64,000 bases of DNA, taken from NCBI GenBank assembly GCA_964036315.1, contig OZ038517.1, positions 17,697,213 to 17,761,212 on the forward strand, read 5' to 3'. The translations under genes and the position numbers were made by a program. The notes beneath the pieces were generated by a model that had not been told where the DNA came from, did no database searches, and was given only the letters and a program-made list of their open reading frames with translations. Source of the stretch: Acanthosepion esculentum (Eukaryota > Mollusca > Cephalopoda > Sepiida > Sepiidae). Shown here piece by piece: positions 10,733-20,989 of the stretch (the first letter of the stretch is position 1; every line of letters begins with the position of its first letter).

Positions 10733-10735
<3 letters not shown>
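10530..10735 (+). mobile_element. Penelope-like 3'-end repeat, copy 1
   Basis: About 200 bp match 55500-55706 almost base for base, including CTAATCCTAAGTATGTTTCT, the hammerhead-like core and AAAACAGTAAACTTGCATAT. Both copies run into (TA)n. No coding sequence remains; the assignment to Penelope-like elements rests on the hammerhead-like fold. Confidence 0.55.
10610..10645 (+). ncRNA. Hammerhead-like ribozyme motif
   Basis: CTGAAGA (10610-10616) is followed by one extra T, stem II GGTCT-ACT-AGACT, GAAA (10631-10634), stem III ACGT-CTG-ACGT (sharing the last A of GAAA) and C at 10645, the expected cleavage base. Flanks TGTC and GACA can pair as the start of stem I. All core bases C3 U4 G5 A6 N7 G8 A9 and G12 A13 A14 are present. 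The extra base between A9 and stem II departs from the textbook fold and may reduce activity. Confidence 0.55.

Positions 10736-10807
<72 letters not shown>
10736..10807. repeat. (TA)n microsatellite
   Basis: Pure TA immediately after the repeat end. Confidence 0.95.
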
Positions 10808-10811
<4 letters not shown>

Positions 10812-10869
10812 AATATATAAATACATGTTGCAAAATAAAAGTGTCGTATATCAATAGATTTTAATGGGT

Positions 10870-11750
10870 CGTAAAAAAGACACATTTAATGTTCCTTTCG
10901 TAGCAGACTTCCTGATACTACCGTCAGCTTTATCTAAACTCGACCTTCAGCTACCGAAATATTGGAGGAGGTGCTGGTCCTGATCGGTGAGTTAACGTTA
11001 AGTAATAAATGCACAAATTGAAACATCTTCTGCCAGATTGATTTACCGCGAAGCTATTGCGCCAGGAATCTTTGTACAGCCAGAATTCGAACGTGTTTCG
11101 CTTCGAGAAATATACGATTACACCATTGTACATCCATTTTTGTAGGATGTTATAAATGTATGGAATATCATAAGTACAATATTTAGGCGGCTACTTATCA
11201 CGGAAGAAACCCGCTTTAGTGAAGACGTTGAGAAGAGTGGGCGCTCTCATATACACCATAGATCTTAGGTGTTGTCAGACTCCATCGTTTTTTGTTGGTG
11301 TGTATATGTGTAGTGTGTAGATTTTTTCTTCTTTCATCTCTTTCGCTATTAACATTTTCATCTTACTTGTTTTTTGTTTTGTTTTTTTCGAAATATCCTA
11401 TCTTTTACGAGACGCTACACACCACACCCAATTCAAGAGTCAAATGCAATATCACTCGCAAATTGATATTCTATATGCGAAATATGATTGATAACTGTCG
11501 GAATATGCCGCGCCATATTTTTTATCGATTTTTACGACATTCGTTTCGTTCATTATATAAAAGCATTTACATAAAGAGAGTCATATGTTCTGCAAAGTTA
11601 AACACTTTAAATGCTGAGTCGGTGTGCATAAGAGCGTGTTCAGGTTCGTAGCTATAGTTTCATATAACTCCATTAAAACATAAGTAGTTACTTAGTGTGA
11701 AAGAGTAAGAAAAGTGAAACAGTATTAAGGCGGGAGAACGATGGCAGAGA
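10870..11750. other. Low-copy-looking sequence without a supported gene
   Basis: This is one of the few stretches with balanced composition and no internal repeat that I can see. A frame of 119 codons at 11292-11651 (+) starts at TTG, has a hydrophobic N-terminal stretch and no family that I recognise. A 60-codon minus frame covers 10951-11133. Neither has enough support to be called a gene. Confidence 0.35.
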
Positions 11751-12712
11751 AATCAGGAAGACTGTAGATAAGGTTTGACATTGAATTTACTTTTTTCAAG
11801 ATTTAATTTGACAGGAAAGCAAGAAGCCGGAAGAGAGTTCCACAAGCGAAAATTGAGTGAGAACAATAGAAGAGTAATCAGGAAGACAGTAGATAACGAT
11901 TGACATTGCATTTAAATTTTTGAAGATCAAAGTTGAGAGGAAAGCAAGAAGCCGGAAGAGAGTTCCACAAGCGAAAATTGAGTGAGAACAATAGAAGAGT
12001 AATCAGGAAGACAGTAGATAACGATTGACATTGCATTTTAATTTTTGAAGATCAAAGTTGAGAGGAAAGCAAGGAGCCGGAAGAGAGTTCCACAAGCGAA
12101 AATTGAGTGAGAACAATAGAAGAGTAATCAGGAAGACAGTAGATAACGATTGACATTGCATTTCAATTTTTGAAGATCAAAGTTGAGAAGAAAGCAAGAA
12201 GCCGGAAGAGAGTTCCACTGGCGAAAATTGAGCGAGAACAATAGAAGAGTAATCAGGAAGACAGTAGATAACAATTGACATCGCATTTCAATTTTTGAAG
12301 ATCAAAGTTGAGAAGAAAGCAAGAAGCCGGAAGAGAGTTCCACTGGCGAAAATTGAGCGAGAACAATAGAAGAGTAATCAGGAAGACAGTAGATAACGAT
12401 TGACATTGCATTTCAATTTTTGAAGATCAAAGTTGACTTGAAAGCAAGAAGCCGGAAGAGAGTTCCACAAGCGAAAATTGAGTGAGAACAATAGAAGAGT
12501 AATCAGGAAGACAGTAGATAACGATTGACATTGCATTTCAATTTTTGAAGATCAAAGTTGAGAGGAAAGCAATAAGCCGGAAGAGAGTTCCACAAGCGAA
12601 AATTGAGTGAGAACAATAGAAGAGTAATCAGGAAGACAGTAGATAACGATTGACATTGCATTTCAATTTTTGAAGATCAAAGTTGAGAGGAAAGCAAGAA
12701 GCCGGAAGAAAG
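11751..12712. repeat. 125-bp satellite derived from a LINE 3' end
   Basis: AATCAGGAAGAC recurs at 11751, 11876, 12001, 12126, 12251, 12376, 12501 and 12626, exactly every 125 bp: seven full units and a partial eighth. The unit matches the LINE sequence at 35615-35715 and encodes, on the minus strand, the end of that LINE protein (a FDLQKLKCNVNRYL-like segment and stop) plus 3' UTR. Units differ by only a few bases. Confidence 0.9.
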
Positions 12713-12970
12713 GTTCGACAAACAAGAAGTACGAGAAAAGAAACTGTTAGAATCGAGAATTCAACCGTGAATCGATGAGACCTAACCACCAATCTAGTAA
12801 TGCGCTTAAATTCATAAAATCTACGTCGCGAATATCTCATCCGAACAATTAGCATGAACGGATTTATCGCAAACTTGCAGGAAAGCTACGGTACGGCGAT
12901 GGGAGAGAGACTGAAGCCGATATGCCAAGCCAGGACCAATAATATTGCCAATTATGCCAGCAATATATAG
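12628..12970 (-). pseudogene. LINE RT C-terminal fragment, parent of the 125-bp satellite
   Basis: On the minus strand 12855 to 12628 reads YEFKRITRLVVRSHRFTVE and on to NRYLLSS-stop, aligned with the longer minus-strand copy at 35038-35460. Further 5', 12865-12960 encodes a broken IIGPGLA-RLQSLSHRR-like segment. This places the satellite at the 3' end of one LINE copy: the last unit is still joined to the ORF. Confidence 0.65.
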
Positions 12971-13242
12971 GCATGGAAGAATGGTATACTTATAAATATG
13001 TACGATTCAGGAGAAAAAAAAGTCTAGGACGACACAGTGAACCAACTTTCTTAGCAGCTGGCCTAGAAATGGATTCAAAATAAGGTTTCCACTTTATCTC
13101 AGCCAAGAATGTAAGCCCGAGAGAGCGCAATGAGCCACTCCCCCTGGAGGTTAATATCAGCCATGCTACTGGCAGGAAGGAAGCGATCGCTCAGACTATT
13201 TTTCACTCAAGAAAAGCCCCAAGAGCCACTGAAATGTTCCTG

Positions 13243-13631
13243 GCCTACGGCCATATTCCGTTGAAACACCGGTTCCCGTACGATCACCGAAGTTAAGCAA
13301 CATCGAAGCTGGTTAGTAACTAGGTGAGTGACCGCTTGGGAATTCTAGGTTCCCTAATCGTGGACATGGTGGTGGTATATGGGCTTAGGGCCATATCCCG
13401 TTGAAAAACCGGTTGCCGTACGATCACCGACGTTAAGCAACTTCGAAGCTGGTTAGTAACTAGGTGAGTGACCGCTTGGGAATTCCAGGTACTCTAATCG
13501 TGGACATGGTGGTGGTATATGGGCTTAGGGCCATATCGCGCTGAAACACCGGTTCCCGTAAGATCACCGAAGTTAAGCAACATCAATACCTAGATGGCTA
13601 ATATTTGGGAATGCCAGGTGCTGTAAGCTTA
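13243..13631 (+). repeat. Three tandem 5S rRNA-like monomers, 140-bp period
   Basis: Monomers start at 13243, 13383 and 13523, exactly 140 bp apart. Each has GGCCATAT, GTTAAGCAAC and (in the first two) GGTGAGTGACCGCTTGGGAA. A linker of about 20 bp, GTGGACATGGTGGTGGTATA, separates them. The third is shortened internally. They diverge from true 5S genes at many positions and have no run of T at the end, so they are SINE heads and not 5S genes. They lead directly into the SINE body at 13632. Confidence 0.8.
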
Positions 13632-13885
13632 GATTTGCGGGTGCGAATTCGAATGGGAAATCGGAGAACCGTGCTCCAGTTCCAATTGGGTTTATTATAT
13701 TCAATTACCCTTGTGAAAGTTATGAATCCATGTCTTCTCCTTCCAGCTATGGGTTAATTAGTAAGTCTTGTATCACTAAATCATTATTAGCTCAACAAAA
13801 AATAATCCTTAAAATCTAAAGGTTTTTTCTGGTTTTAAATAACCTGCAAAGGATTGACAGGACGTAGAAAACGAATCAATCAAAT
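13632..13885 (+). mobile_element. SINE body and tail following the 5S multimer
   Basis: The tRNA-like segment has a B-box-like CCAGTTCCAATTG. Then come CCAGCTATGGGTTAATTAGT, GTATCACTAAATCATTATTA, and the tail TTTTAAATAACCTGCAAAGG with GACGTAGAAAACGAATCAAT. Together with 13243-13631 it is one long 5S3-tRNA-body SINE of about 640 bp. Confidence 0.75.
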
Positions 13886-14154
13886 ACTGATTAGCTACAC
13901 AGGTATGTCTTTTAGATTTATTTATATTCTACGTCCAATTTTTCAATATATAAGTTCTACTTAAGTGGCTTACAAAACAAGAGGTTTCATTGAGAACGCA
14001 ACTGCTCATGACTGGTGAAAATTCGGTGACGATGAAGGTTTAAGAGGTGAGTTGAGGGTATTGAAGATAGTTTTTATTTCTCCATTGACCTATTAGAAAT
14101 CATTTGCCAGGCTCGGATCGTTTAGATTGTTTAATATACGCCAATAAACCGTGC

Positions 14155-14800
14155 TATCATCTGCGTATATACAGGGTTTCTCCACAATATTGACATAATT
14201 TAAAATGTGAATATCTGACTAAGAACATGTCGCAGGCAAATGAAATTAAATAGCGTCGTGTCGTAAATAGGACAGGTTGACACACATAGAAAGCAAAAAG
14301 TAATTTATTCCAAGGAATAATATCGTACACGATTGAGTAAAATAAACAGTTAATCGTTAACTTGTCGGTATTTACCCGAGACCTTCCTACTTGTGTCACA
14401 AGGGCGTTTTTTTTTCTTTAAATGGAACGTTCCGAGCCCGGAGGCTCGAGAACAAATTTCCCGTAGACCCCGTGTAGTTGAGGAACCCAGACGAGACTCT
14501 GCCCTTCTGGGTTCCTCTCTGTCCGAAGGCAGAGAATTGACAAGCAGAGTAACGATTAATCGTTAACACCTCAGAATTTACACTAGACCTAACCCACGAG
14601 GAGGAACAAGGCCGGTTTTAACGTGTGGTTTACCGCGCGCGTACGCTAGGGCAAAAATTGCCCGTAGACCCCGCATCCACGGGGAGTGGGTGTTGAGCCG
14701 CTAACTACCTCCCCTGACGAGACTCTGCCCTTCGGCATAGCTTCGTCTGGGTCCCACTCTGACCGAAGGTAGAGAGTCGACTAGCGGAGTAAATTTTGTA
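14155..14800. repeat. Dispersed GC-richer repeat, unclassified
   Basis: 14260-14400 matches 47205-47345 in reverse orientation and 48030-48140 in the same orientation; shared words include AATATCGTACAC and GTCGGTATTTAC. The rest contains two similar blocks, each with ACGAGACTCTGCCCTTC and CCGTAGACCCCG (about 14490 and 14720). Parts such as CTCTGCC...GGCAGAG can fold. It has no coding frame that I can support. It could be an LTR or a structured SINE. Confidence 0.5.
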
Positions 14801-14814
14801 ATGAAATTACTAAT

Positions 14815-14885
14815 GCTCTCAAGAAAATTAATTTTCAGCTTTAAATGACCCATAAAGAGTTGATATGCCGTTAAACAAACAAAAA
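14815..14885 (+). mobile_element. SINE tail fragment
   Basis: Holds AGCTTTAAATGACCCATAAA and GATATGCCGTTAAACAAAC, the family tail hairpin and A-rich end. Only the tail remains. A mariner relic follows directly. Confidence 0.6.
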
Positions 14886-14889
14886 ACAT

Positions 14890-15800
14890 CAATGGAGGGT
14901 ACTGTGACTACATGCTGAGGCAGTTACGACAACACCTAGGAAAAATAAGGAAGGGGTCTTGTTTCATCAGGACAATGCTCCAGCATACAAGTCCTTGATT
15001 ACAATAACTCTTGTGCGTGACTATAGATTTGATTTGACTATAAATCAAATAGTCAATGCTATTATAATATCCTGTGAGAGATTTGAGAATATTCTGCATA
15101 ATGAACTTGTCATGACGAAGGTTTCTGCTTGTTGGGTGCCACGTCTTCTGACATCAGCGCAAATGCGCAACAGGCTGATCACATCATGGGAAAAGCTGAA
15201 TTTGTTTGAGGCAGATCCAGCTGGTTTACTTCAACATTTCCTAACCCAGGATGGTTCATTATTTTGAGCCAGAGACAAAGAGACAATCCATGAAGTGGAC
15301 AGACCCCGCTTCACCTGCTCCAAAGAAGGCCAGGGCTGTTTCATCTACAGGAAAGTTGATGTCTTCAGTTGTTTGGGAGGCAATGTGATTATTGACTATC
15401 TTCAAAAGAGCCACAGAACGGAGAGTACTATGCCAACATGCTGAGGCAGTTACGAAAGACTAAACACCCAGGAAAACTGACGAAACGTACTTGTTTCATC
15501 AATTCAATGCTCCAGCACACAAGTCCTTGGATTCAATGGTTGGTGGGAGTGACTGGTTGATCTGTTTCCATATTTGACTGATTTGCCCCCAACCTGACTA
15601 TCAATTGTTCACCAACATGAAAAAAACACCTGCCTGAGAACCTATCGCAGTGATATGGACAGCTACTTTTGATGACTACCAAAACGTCCAACAGGATGAA
15701 AGCTCCTTCACCAATGAGATCCAAGCACTGCAACACCAACGGAAGAAGTGTATGGACCGCAAGTTTGAATATGTTGGAAAATAAACCTCATTTGTGACCT
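14890..15800 (+). pseudogene. Mariner transposase relic, rearranged
   Basis: The core runs in order from VSA-WVPRLLTSAQ (about 15120), through FEPETK-like and TDPASPAPKKARAVSSTGK (about 15300), to LFHQ-NAPAHKSLDS (about 15495) and the C-terminal QALQ-RKKC-DRK (about 15725). An extra copy of the YY-MLRQLR...FHQDNAPA segment lies upstream (14895-15000) in front of the N-terminal part, so two copies are joined or one was partly duplicated. Many stops and shifts. No terminal inverted repeats were found. Confidence 0.75.
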
Positions 15801-15984
15801 ATTCTATGTGAGTATCTTGGTCAAGATATGAACCTTTCAGTCAATCTTCGTATTAAAAATATCAATATCAGGGCATTCTATAACCTGAACACACAACTTA
15901 CGGTTACACTTATCAATACCAATAATGTAATGAAACCCAATCGACTATCTAGGACCGTGTTTAAATTTGTGATATACCAAAGGG

Positions 15985-16080
15985 GAAAGAAATGACACGG
16001 GGAAGATACGTTACGGCGGTGGGAAAGTGATTGAAGCCGAGATGCCAGGTGAGGCCCGATAACATTGCAGATCATTCTTT
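15985..16080 (-). pseudogene. Small LINE RT fragment
   Basis: Minus strand encodes MICNVIGPHLASRLQSLSHR, the same segment as in the LINE copies at 35.4 and 54.3 kb. About 95 bp remain. Confidence 0.6.
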
Positions 16081-16167
16081 GGATTTAATCAATCTGTATG
16101 TGCTGTGAATATGTTGATGTGATTTTTAATAAGTGCAATAAGAGCCTGATAAAACAGACAAAAAAGC

Positions 16168-16198
16168 CGAGATAGATAGATAGCTATGAAAAGAGACT

Positions 16199-16252
<54 letters not shown>

Positions 16253-16265
16253 TGAAAAGAGACTG

Positions 16266-16310
<45 letters not shown>

Positions 16311-16329
16311 TGAAAAGACACTGAGATAG
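16168..16329. repeat. (GATA)n array with spacer, left part
   Basis: GATA blocks broken by TATGAAAAGAGACTGA and TATGAAAAGACACTGA. The array is cut at 16330 by an LTR and resumes at 16599. Confidence 0.93.
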
Positions 16330-16598
16330 TGTTGTGGTAGGATCCACCTAATTTGCATAGTGGAGTACCGACCATATAAATATGGTTGGTACCGGGAAGA
16401 GAGGGGGAGGAATCAAGAGATTCAATCAGAGACTCTGCCCGACTGCGACTCAGTCAACACATTCTCCAGGAACGGTCTTCCCAGGAATATACAAAAGACT
16501 ATATGTAAATATTGTGTACACTTTCTTGTTTCAATACATTTTGTTCTAAGTACATTTTGTGTTGCATTATTATTCCATGCATTAGTCAAGTTTCAACA
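16330..16598 (+). mobile_element. Solo LTR inserted in a GATA array
   Basis: Starts TGTTGTGG and ends TTTCAACA, so the termini are TGTTG...CAACA. GATAG flanks both sides (16325-16329 and 16599-16603), a 5-bp duplication as LTR elements make, although the GATA context makes it ambiguous. A TATA-like CATATAAATATGG lies at 16373-16385 and an ATTTGCAT octamer at 16350. Length 269 bp. No gag or pol sequence is present, so this is a solo LTR; orientation is set by the TATA-like word. Confidence 0.65.
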
Positions 16599-16627
16599 GA
16601 TAGATAGATAGATATGAAACGCGATTG

Positions 16628-16660
<33 letters not shown>

Positions 16661-16703
16661 TGAAACGCGATTGAGATAGATAGATAGATATGAAACGCGA
16701 TTG

Positions 16704-16744
<41 letters not shown>

Positions 16745-16787
16745 TGAAACGCGATTGAGATAGATAGATAGATATGAAACGCGATTG

Positions 16788-16844
<57 letters not shown>

Positions 16845-16857
16845 TGAAACGCGATTG

Positions 16858-16912
<55 letters not shown>
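16599..16912. repeat. (GATA)n array with TATGAAACGCGATTGA spacer
   Basis: Five or more GATA blocks separated by TATGAAACGCGATTGA, repeated without change. The identity of the spacer within this array shows local homogenisation. Confidence 0.95.
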
Positions 16913-17480
16913 ATGAATAAGCAATCAGTCTCTATATATTCGCTGAACACAAATGTTGTCTATTTCGTAGTTGTCATTGCATCCTCAGTTTCGTATTAAA
17001 GTCGGCATCCTCGTGTCAGTTTTAATGATGAATTTCTTCCTTCGCTAAACAAAATCTATTTATTTTTTTCTTTCATGTCATCTGAATCTTCCCTTTCTGG
17101 CCTATAAATTTGGGAAACAAGACAATAAAAAAAACGGTGATTGAATTCTTTGAAAACTTAAAAACAGTTCAATTTCTTCACGCTGTCTTTCCTGAGGACG
17201 ACGCGATTTTCTGTCAGTTTCCGTCATCTTTCGCGATCAAAATGTTATATTGAATCATTCAATACTGAGAAGCTAAGAAGAATTAAACTGGGAAATTACA
17301 AATATATATTTATTCGATATTTCAATCGGTGGATCTTTAAAATCTAAAAGGTACGTCACGTTATATGATTTATACAGCACCTTATTTAATTTATTTATAC
17401 GGCACCTTATATCATTTATTTATACGGCACCTTATTTGATTTAACATTTAGCTCAATATTGTTCATTTCTGTCTCATTTC
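16913..17480. other. Unassigned AT-rich sequence
   Basis: Contains the word ATACGGCACCTTAT twice and ATACAGCACCTTAT once near 17370-17430, a small decayed tandem repeat. Nothing else recognisable. Confidence 0.4.
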
Positions 17481-18570
17481 TGAAAATCTGAATCCATTTC
17501 TGAATTTTCGGCAATCTAAATCAATTGCTGAATTCCTGAGATTCTAAATCTGTTTCTGAACTTCTAATAATCTGAATACATATCTAAATTTTCGGCAATC
17601 TAAATCAATTTCTGAATTCCTGGGATTCTATATCTGTTTCTGAACTTTTGATTATCTGAATAAATTTCTGAATTTTTGGCAATCTAATTCAATTTCTGAA
17701 TTCCTGGGATTCTAAATCTGTTTCTGTACTTCTGATAATCTGAATAAATTTCTGAATTTTCGGCAATCTAATTCAATTTCTGAATTCCTGGGATTCTAAA
17801 TCTGTTTCTGTACTTCTGATAATCTGAATAAATTTCAGAATTTTCGGCAATCTAATTCAATTTCTGAATTCTTGGGATTCTAAATCTGTTTCTGTACTTC
17901 TGATAATCTGAATAAATTTCTGAATTTTCGGCAATCTAATTCAATTTCTGAATTTCTGGGATTCTAAATCTGTTTCTGAACTTCTGATAATCTGAATAAA
18001 TTTCTGAATTTTCGGCCATCTAATTCAATTTCTGAATTCCTGGGATTCTAAATCTGTTTCTGTACTTCTGATAATCTGAATAAATTTCTGAATTTTCGGC
18101 AATCTAATTCAATTTCTGAATTCCTGGGATTCTAAATCTGTTTCTGTACTTCTGATAATCTGAATAAATTTCTGAATTTTCGGCAATCTAATTCAATTTC
18201 TGAATTCCTGGGATTCTAAATCTGTTTCTGTACTTCTGATAATCTGAATAAATTTCTGAATTTTCGGCAATCTAATTCAATTTCTGAATTCCTGGGATTC
18301 TAAATCTGTTTCTGTACTTCTGATAATCTGAATAAATTTCTGAATTTTCGGCAATCTAATTCAATTTCTGAATTCCTGGGATTCTAAATCTGTTTCTGTA
18401 CTTCTGATAATCTGAATAAATTTCTGAATTTTCGGCAATCTAATTCAATTTCTGAATTTCTGGGATTCTAAATCTGTTTCTGAACTTCTGATAATCTGAA
18501 TAAATTTCTAAATTTTCGGCCATCTAAATCAATTTCTGAATTTCTGATAATCTGAATTCATTTGCGACAA
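17481..18570. repeat. 84-bp higher-order satellite built of three 28-bp subunits
   Basis: CGGC(A/C)ATC recurs every 84 bp from 17509 to 18517, twelve exact intervals. Each 84-bp unit divides into three related 28-mers: CGGCAATCTAATTCAATTTC..., TGGGATTCTAAATCTGTTTC... and TGATAATCTGAATAAATTTC.... The flanking units are the most divergent and the central ones nearly identical. Although 84 is a multiple of three, all frames contain stops in every unit, so it is not coding. Confidence 0.93.
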
Positions 18571-18919
18571 TCTGAATCGATTTGTGTAATTATGTGTCCC
18601 TGACTTATATCTCATTATCTGAAATATTCTCGTCTATCAGTATGCTATACACTGATGCGATGACATAAGTAGAGGATGAGTTATATGTGCCACCAACTCT
18701 AGGTTCAATTTCATTTTCTGTGATGCTAAAGTTGTCATCCCTGATCTATACACCGAGGTATTTGAAGGGTTTACTTTTGACTAATTCCACATCCTGATTT
18801 TTTTCTTGTTATTCGACCGATTAAACGAATCTGAACGATTAAATGAGCACTAAAGGTGAAATAAAACCTTGAGGTGAAATGTGGCGTGGGACTTAGATAA
18901 AATGTAAAAGCGGCCTCCA
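18571..18919. other. Unassigned sequence before a Penelope-like fragment
   Basis: Mixed sequence. The part from about 18830 probably belongs to the Penelope-like copy that follows, but I cannot show it. Confidence 0.35.
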
Positions 18920-19111
18920 CTAAAAAATAAGCACACAATTCCTGCTATTTATTACATGCCCAGCAATAGCAGATCCAGAAGTATTGGTTAGTTGGCTTTT
19001 CCTGGCATCCGGATTCAAAATCCTGGGGGGTATGTGTTGTTTTATTCTCAAATCCAAACGCTGGGACGTCCTCCCTATGTAGTCGAGTCCACAACTACAC
19101 TGAATTAACAT
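18920..19111 (-). pseudogene. Penelope-like GIY-YIG endonuclease fragment
   Basis: Minus strand reads IQCSCGLDYIGRTSQRLDLR and then IKQHIPP. The CxCxxxYIGxTxxxLxxRxxxH pattern is that of the GIY-YIG nuclease at the C-terminus of Penelope-like retroelements. The fragment is about 63 codons. The first GIY-like strand lies upstream and is lost. Confidence 0.65.
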
Positions 19112-19456
19112 GATGTGGCGGGAGAGCGTTTTTCGATTTTATCTAGGTCCCACTACACATTTTACCTCAAGGTTCTAGAGTCCTTGTATATCAGATCCCG
19201 TGGACCTTCCCTTTGTAAACAGAGGGAATGCTTACTGGGTCTGAATGTTATTGGACTCTAGTTTCTTGAAATTCATTTTTTTCCATTCCATTCGTTAATT
19301 TAATTTACATGCTTTTATATTTTTTATTCCCAGAAAAATAAACTTGATAAATCCTGGGAAGAAACCGGTTGTTTTTTTTAGCTTTTTTAAAAATACTATA
19401 TAAATTTTTCCTTTTCCTAGATATTATTAAATTCTGTACCACAAAAAACTTATTTA

Positions 19457-19457
19457 A

Positions 19458-19490
<33 letters not shown>

Positions 19491-19644
19491 TATGTGTGTA
19501 TACATATGTATATATATATATCTATATATATGTGTGTATATATATGTATATATATAAGTGTATATATATATATATGTGTGTATATATATACATATATAAA
19601 TGTATGTATATATATATGTGTGTGTATATATATACACATATATA
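19457..19644. repeat. (TA)n/(TG)n compound microsatellite
   Basis: TA blocks with periodic TGTG and CATA interruptions. The Tc1-like element at 19645 is inserted at its end. Confidence 0.93.
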
Positions 19645-20175
19645 CAGTGCTGTTCGATAAAAGTGACTCACCTTATCCTTTGAATTTAGCTCAACTTTCG
19701 TTTCATCGGAGAAGAGAACATTCTTACAGTCTTCTACGGTGAAATTTTTGTAATAGTGAGCCCATTCAAGTCTCTTCGCTTAGTTGGCTTTGCTTATTAG
19801 CGGTTTAAACATTCGTGTACAAGATTTGTAGCCTTGTTCTAATAGCCACCAACGGACTGTTGAAGAGGCAAGACGAACACCTTGCTCTTCGCTTAGACTG
19901 GCTGCAATTTCTTGGCTAGTTATAGTCCTATTCTTCGCAACTTCTCTCTTGATTACCCTGCCAGTTCTATCATGAATATTTTTCTTTCGTCCCCTTGTTT
20001 CCTTCCTTGGAGCAGGAGTGGCATCATTATGTGCCCTAAGCACTCGAGAGACTGTTGATTGTGAGGTTATAGCAATTTCTGCAATTTTTCCCGTAGACTT
20101 GCCTCCTTTTGGGAGGGCAATGATAGATGCCTTAAGTGTTTCTGATGCGTGTTTGTACCCTTTTATCTGATTAGT
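19645..20175 (-). pseudogene. Tc1-like transposase, N-terminal half
   Basis: The minus frame runs through a helix-turn-helix region (STGKIAEIAITSQSTVSRVL near 20030-20110), a second HTH-like part with a basic GRKK motif between them, and reaches VLFSDETK, which holds the first catalytic Asp of the DDE/D triad. The frame then runs straight into the terminal inverted repeat, so the other catalytic residues were removed by an internal deletion. One in-frame stop lies at 19780-19782. A protein with DNA binding but no catalysis could in principle act as a repressor; that is inference. Confidence 0.75.
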
Positions 20176-20595
20176 GACTTGAGTGGCTATTTCAAGCTGT
20201 TTTTATACTGTATGAGGCTTTCTCGAATATTCTGGAATACTCTAGATTTAATTTAAGCTGTTCTAGAATTCTCTAGAATATTGTTCTGTGTGTATTGTAA
20301 AATAGTTTTCAATATTTTCTCAAAAGCTCTTTAAATTTGCCAGTTTAATAATTAGAATGCGATATCTGAGCCACTTTTTTGCACACAGTTTTTTTCCTGA
20401 ATCTCATTTATATCCAAATTTATAATTATCAATAGAATACCTTAGGGTGAATAAACATTTTTTTTCCTAGGTGGTCTTGAAGGGTTATTTATATTAGTAA
20501 GATTAAAAAAATATTTTAACCCCGCAAAACAATAGACAAAATATATTTTTAGTAAAATAAAAAATCAGGTCAGTCACTTTTATCGAACATCACTG
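19645..20595 (-). mobile_element. Internally deleted Tc1-like element with TIRs and TA duplication
   Basis: Ends CAGTGCTGTTCGATAAAAGT and, inverted, CAGTGATGTTCGATAAAAGT. TA lies on both sides (19643-19644 and 20596-20597). Length 951 bp. It carries the N-terminal half of a transposase on the minus strand and is missing the second and third catalytic residues. Confidence 0.88.
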
Positions 20596-20600
20596 TATAT

Positions 20601-20611
20601 TTGTGTGTGTT

Positions 20612-20695
<84 letters not shown>

Positions 20696-20699
20696 GTGT
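20601..20699. repeat. (TA)n microsatellite
   Basis: TA array directly after the right TA duplication of the Tc1-like element, so the element sits in a (TA)n target. Confidence 0.93.
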
Positions 20700-20989
20700 G
20701 TGTGTGTAGGATGATGGAGCGTGAAAGAGAAACAAGATACATGGAAGTCAATCCATGACAGAAGCAATGCGTTGGGAATTGAAAAAAATGCTGAGCCGTG
20801 ATAAGTGAAACAAAAACAAACTGAAAATATTGTCAAAATAAGCAAAAAGAAAATAACTAACTCGAAAGATGTGACAAAAAAAAAGATTTAAGAAAAATAA
20901 TAATCGCTTCTCGGTCCAACCCACTTTCTAGTTTCCATAAATGTATATCTATACAGCGATCATTTGAGAACATCTCTGGTGATGATTCA

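Noticed and set aside
11292..11651. 119-codon frame, possible small membrane protein
   Set aside because: It starts at TTG, has no known family and no supporting signal. Kept only as a remark under the unassigned region.
11751..12712. CRISPR array
   Set aside because: Units are contiguous 125-bp repeats without unique spacers and derive from a LINE. The same applies to the 84-bp and 87-bp arrays.
13243..13631. Functional 5S rRNA gene cluster
   Set aside because: Monomers are diverged, the spacing is only 20 bp, there is no T-run terminator, and the array joins a SINE body.
17481..18570. Coding repeat protein (84 bp = 28 codons)
   Set aside because: Every frame on the plus strand has a stop in each unit, and no open minus frame spans the array.
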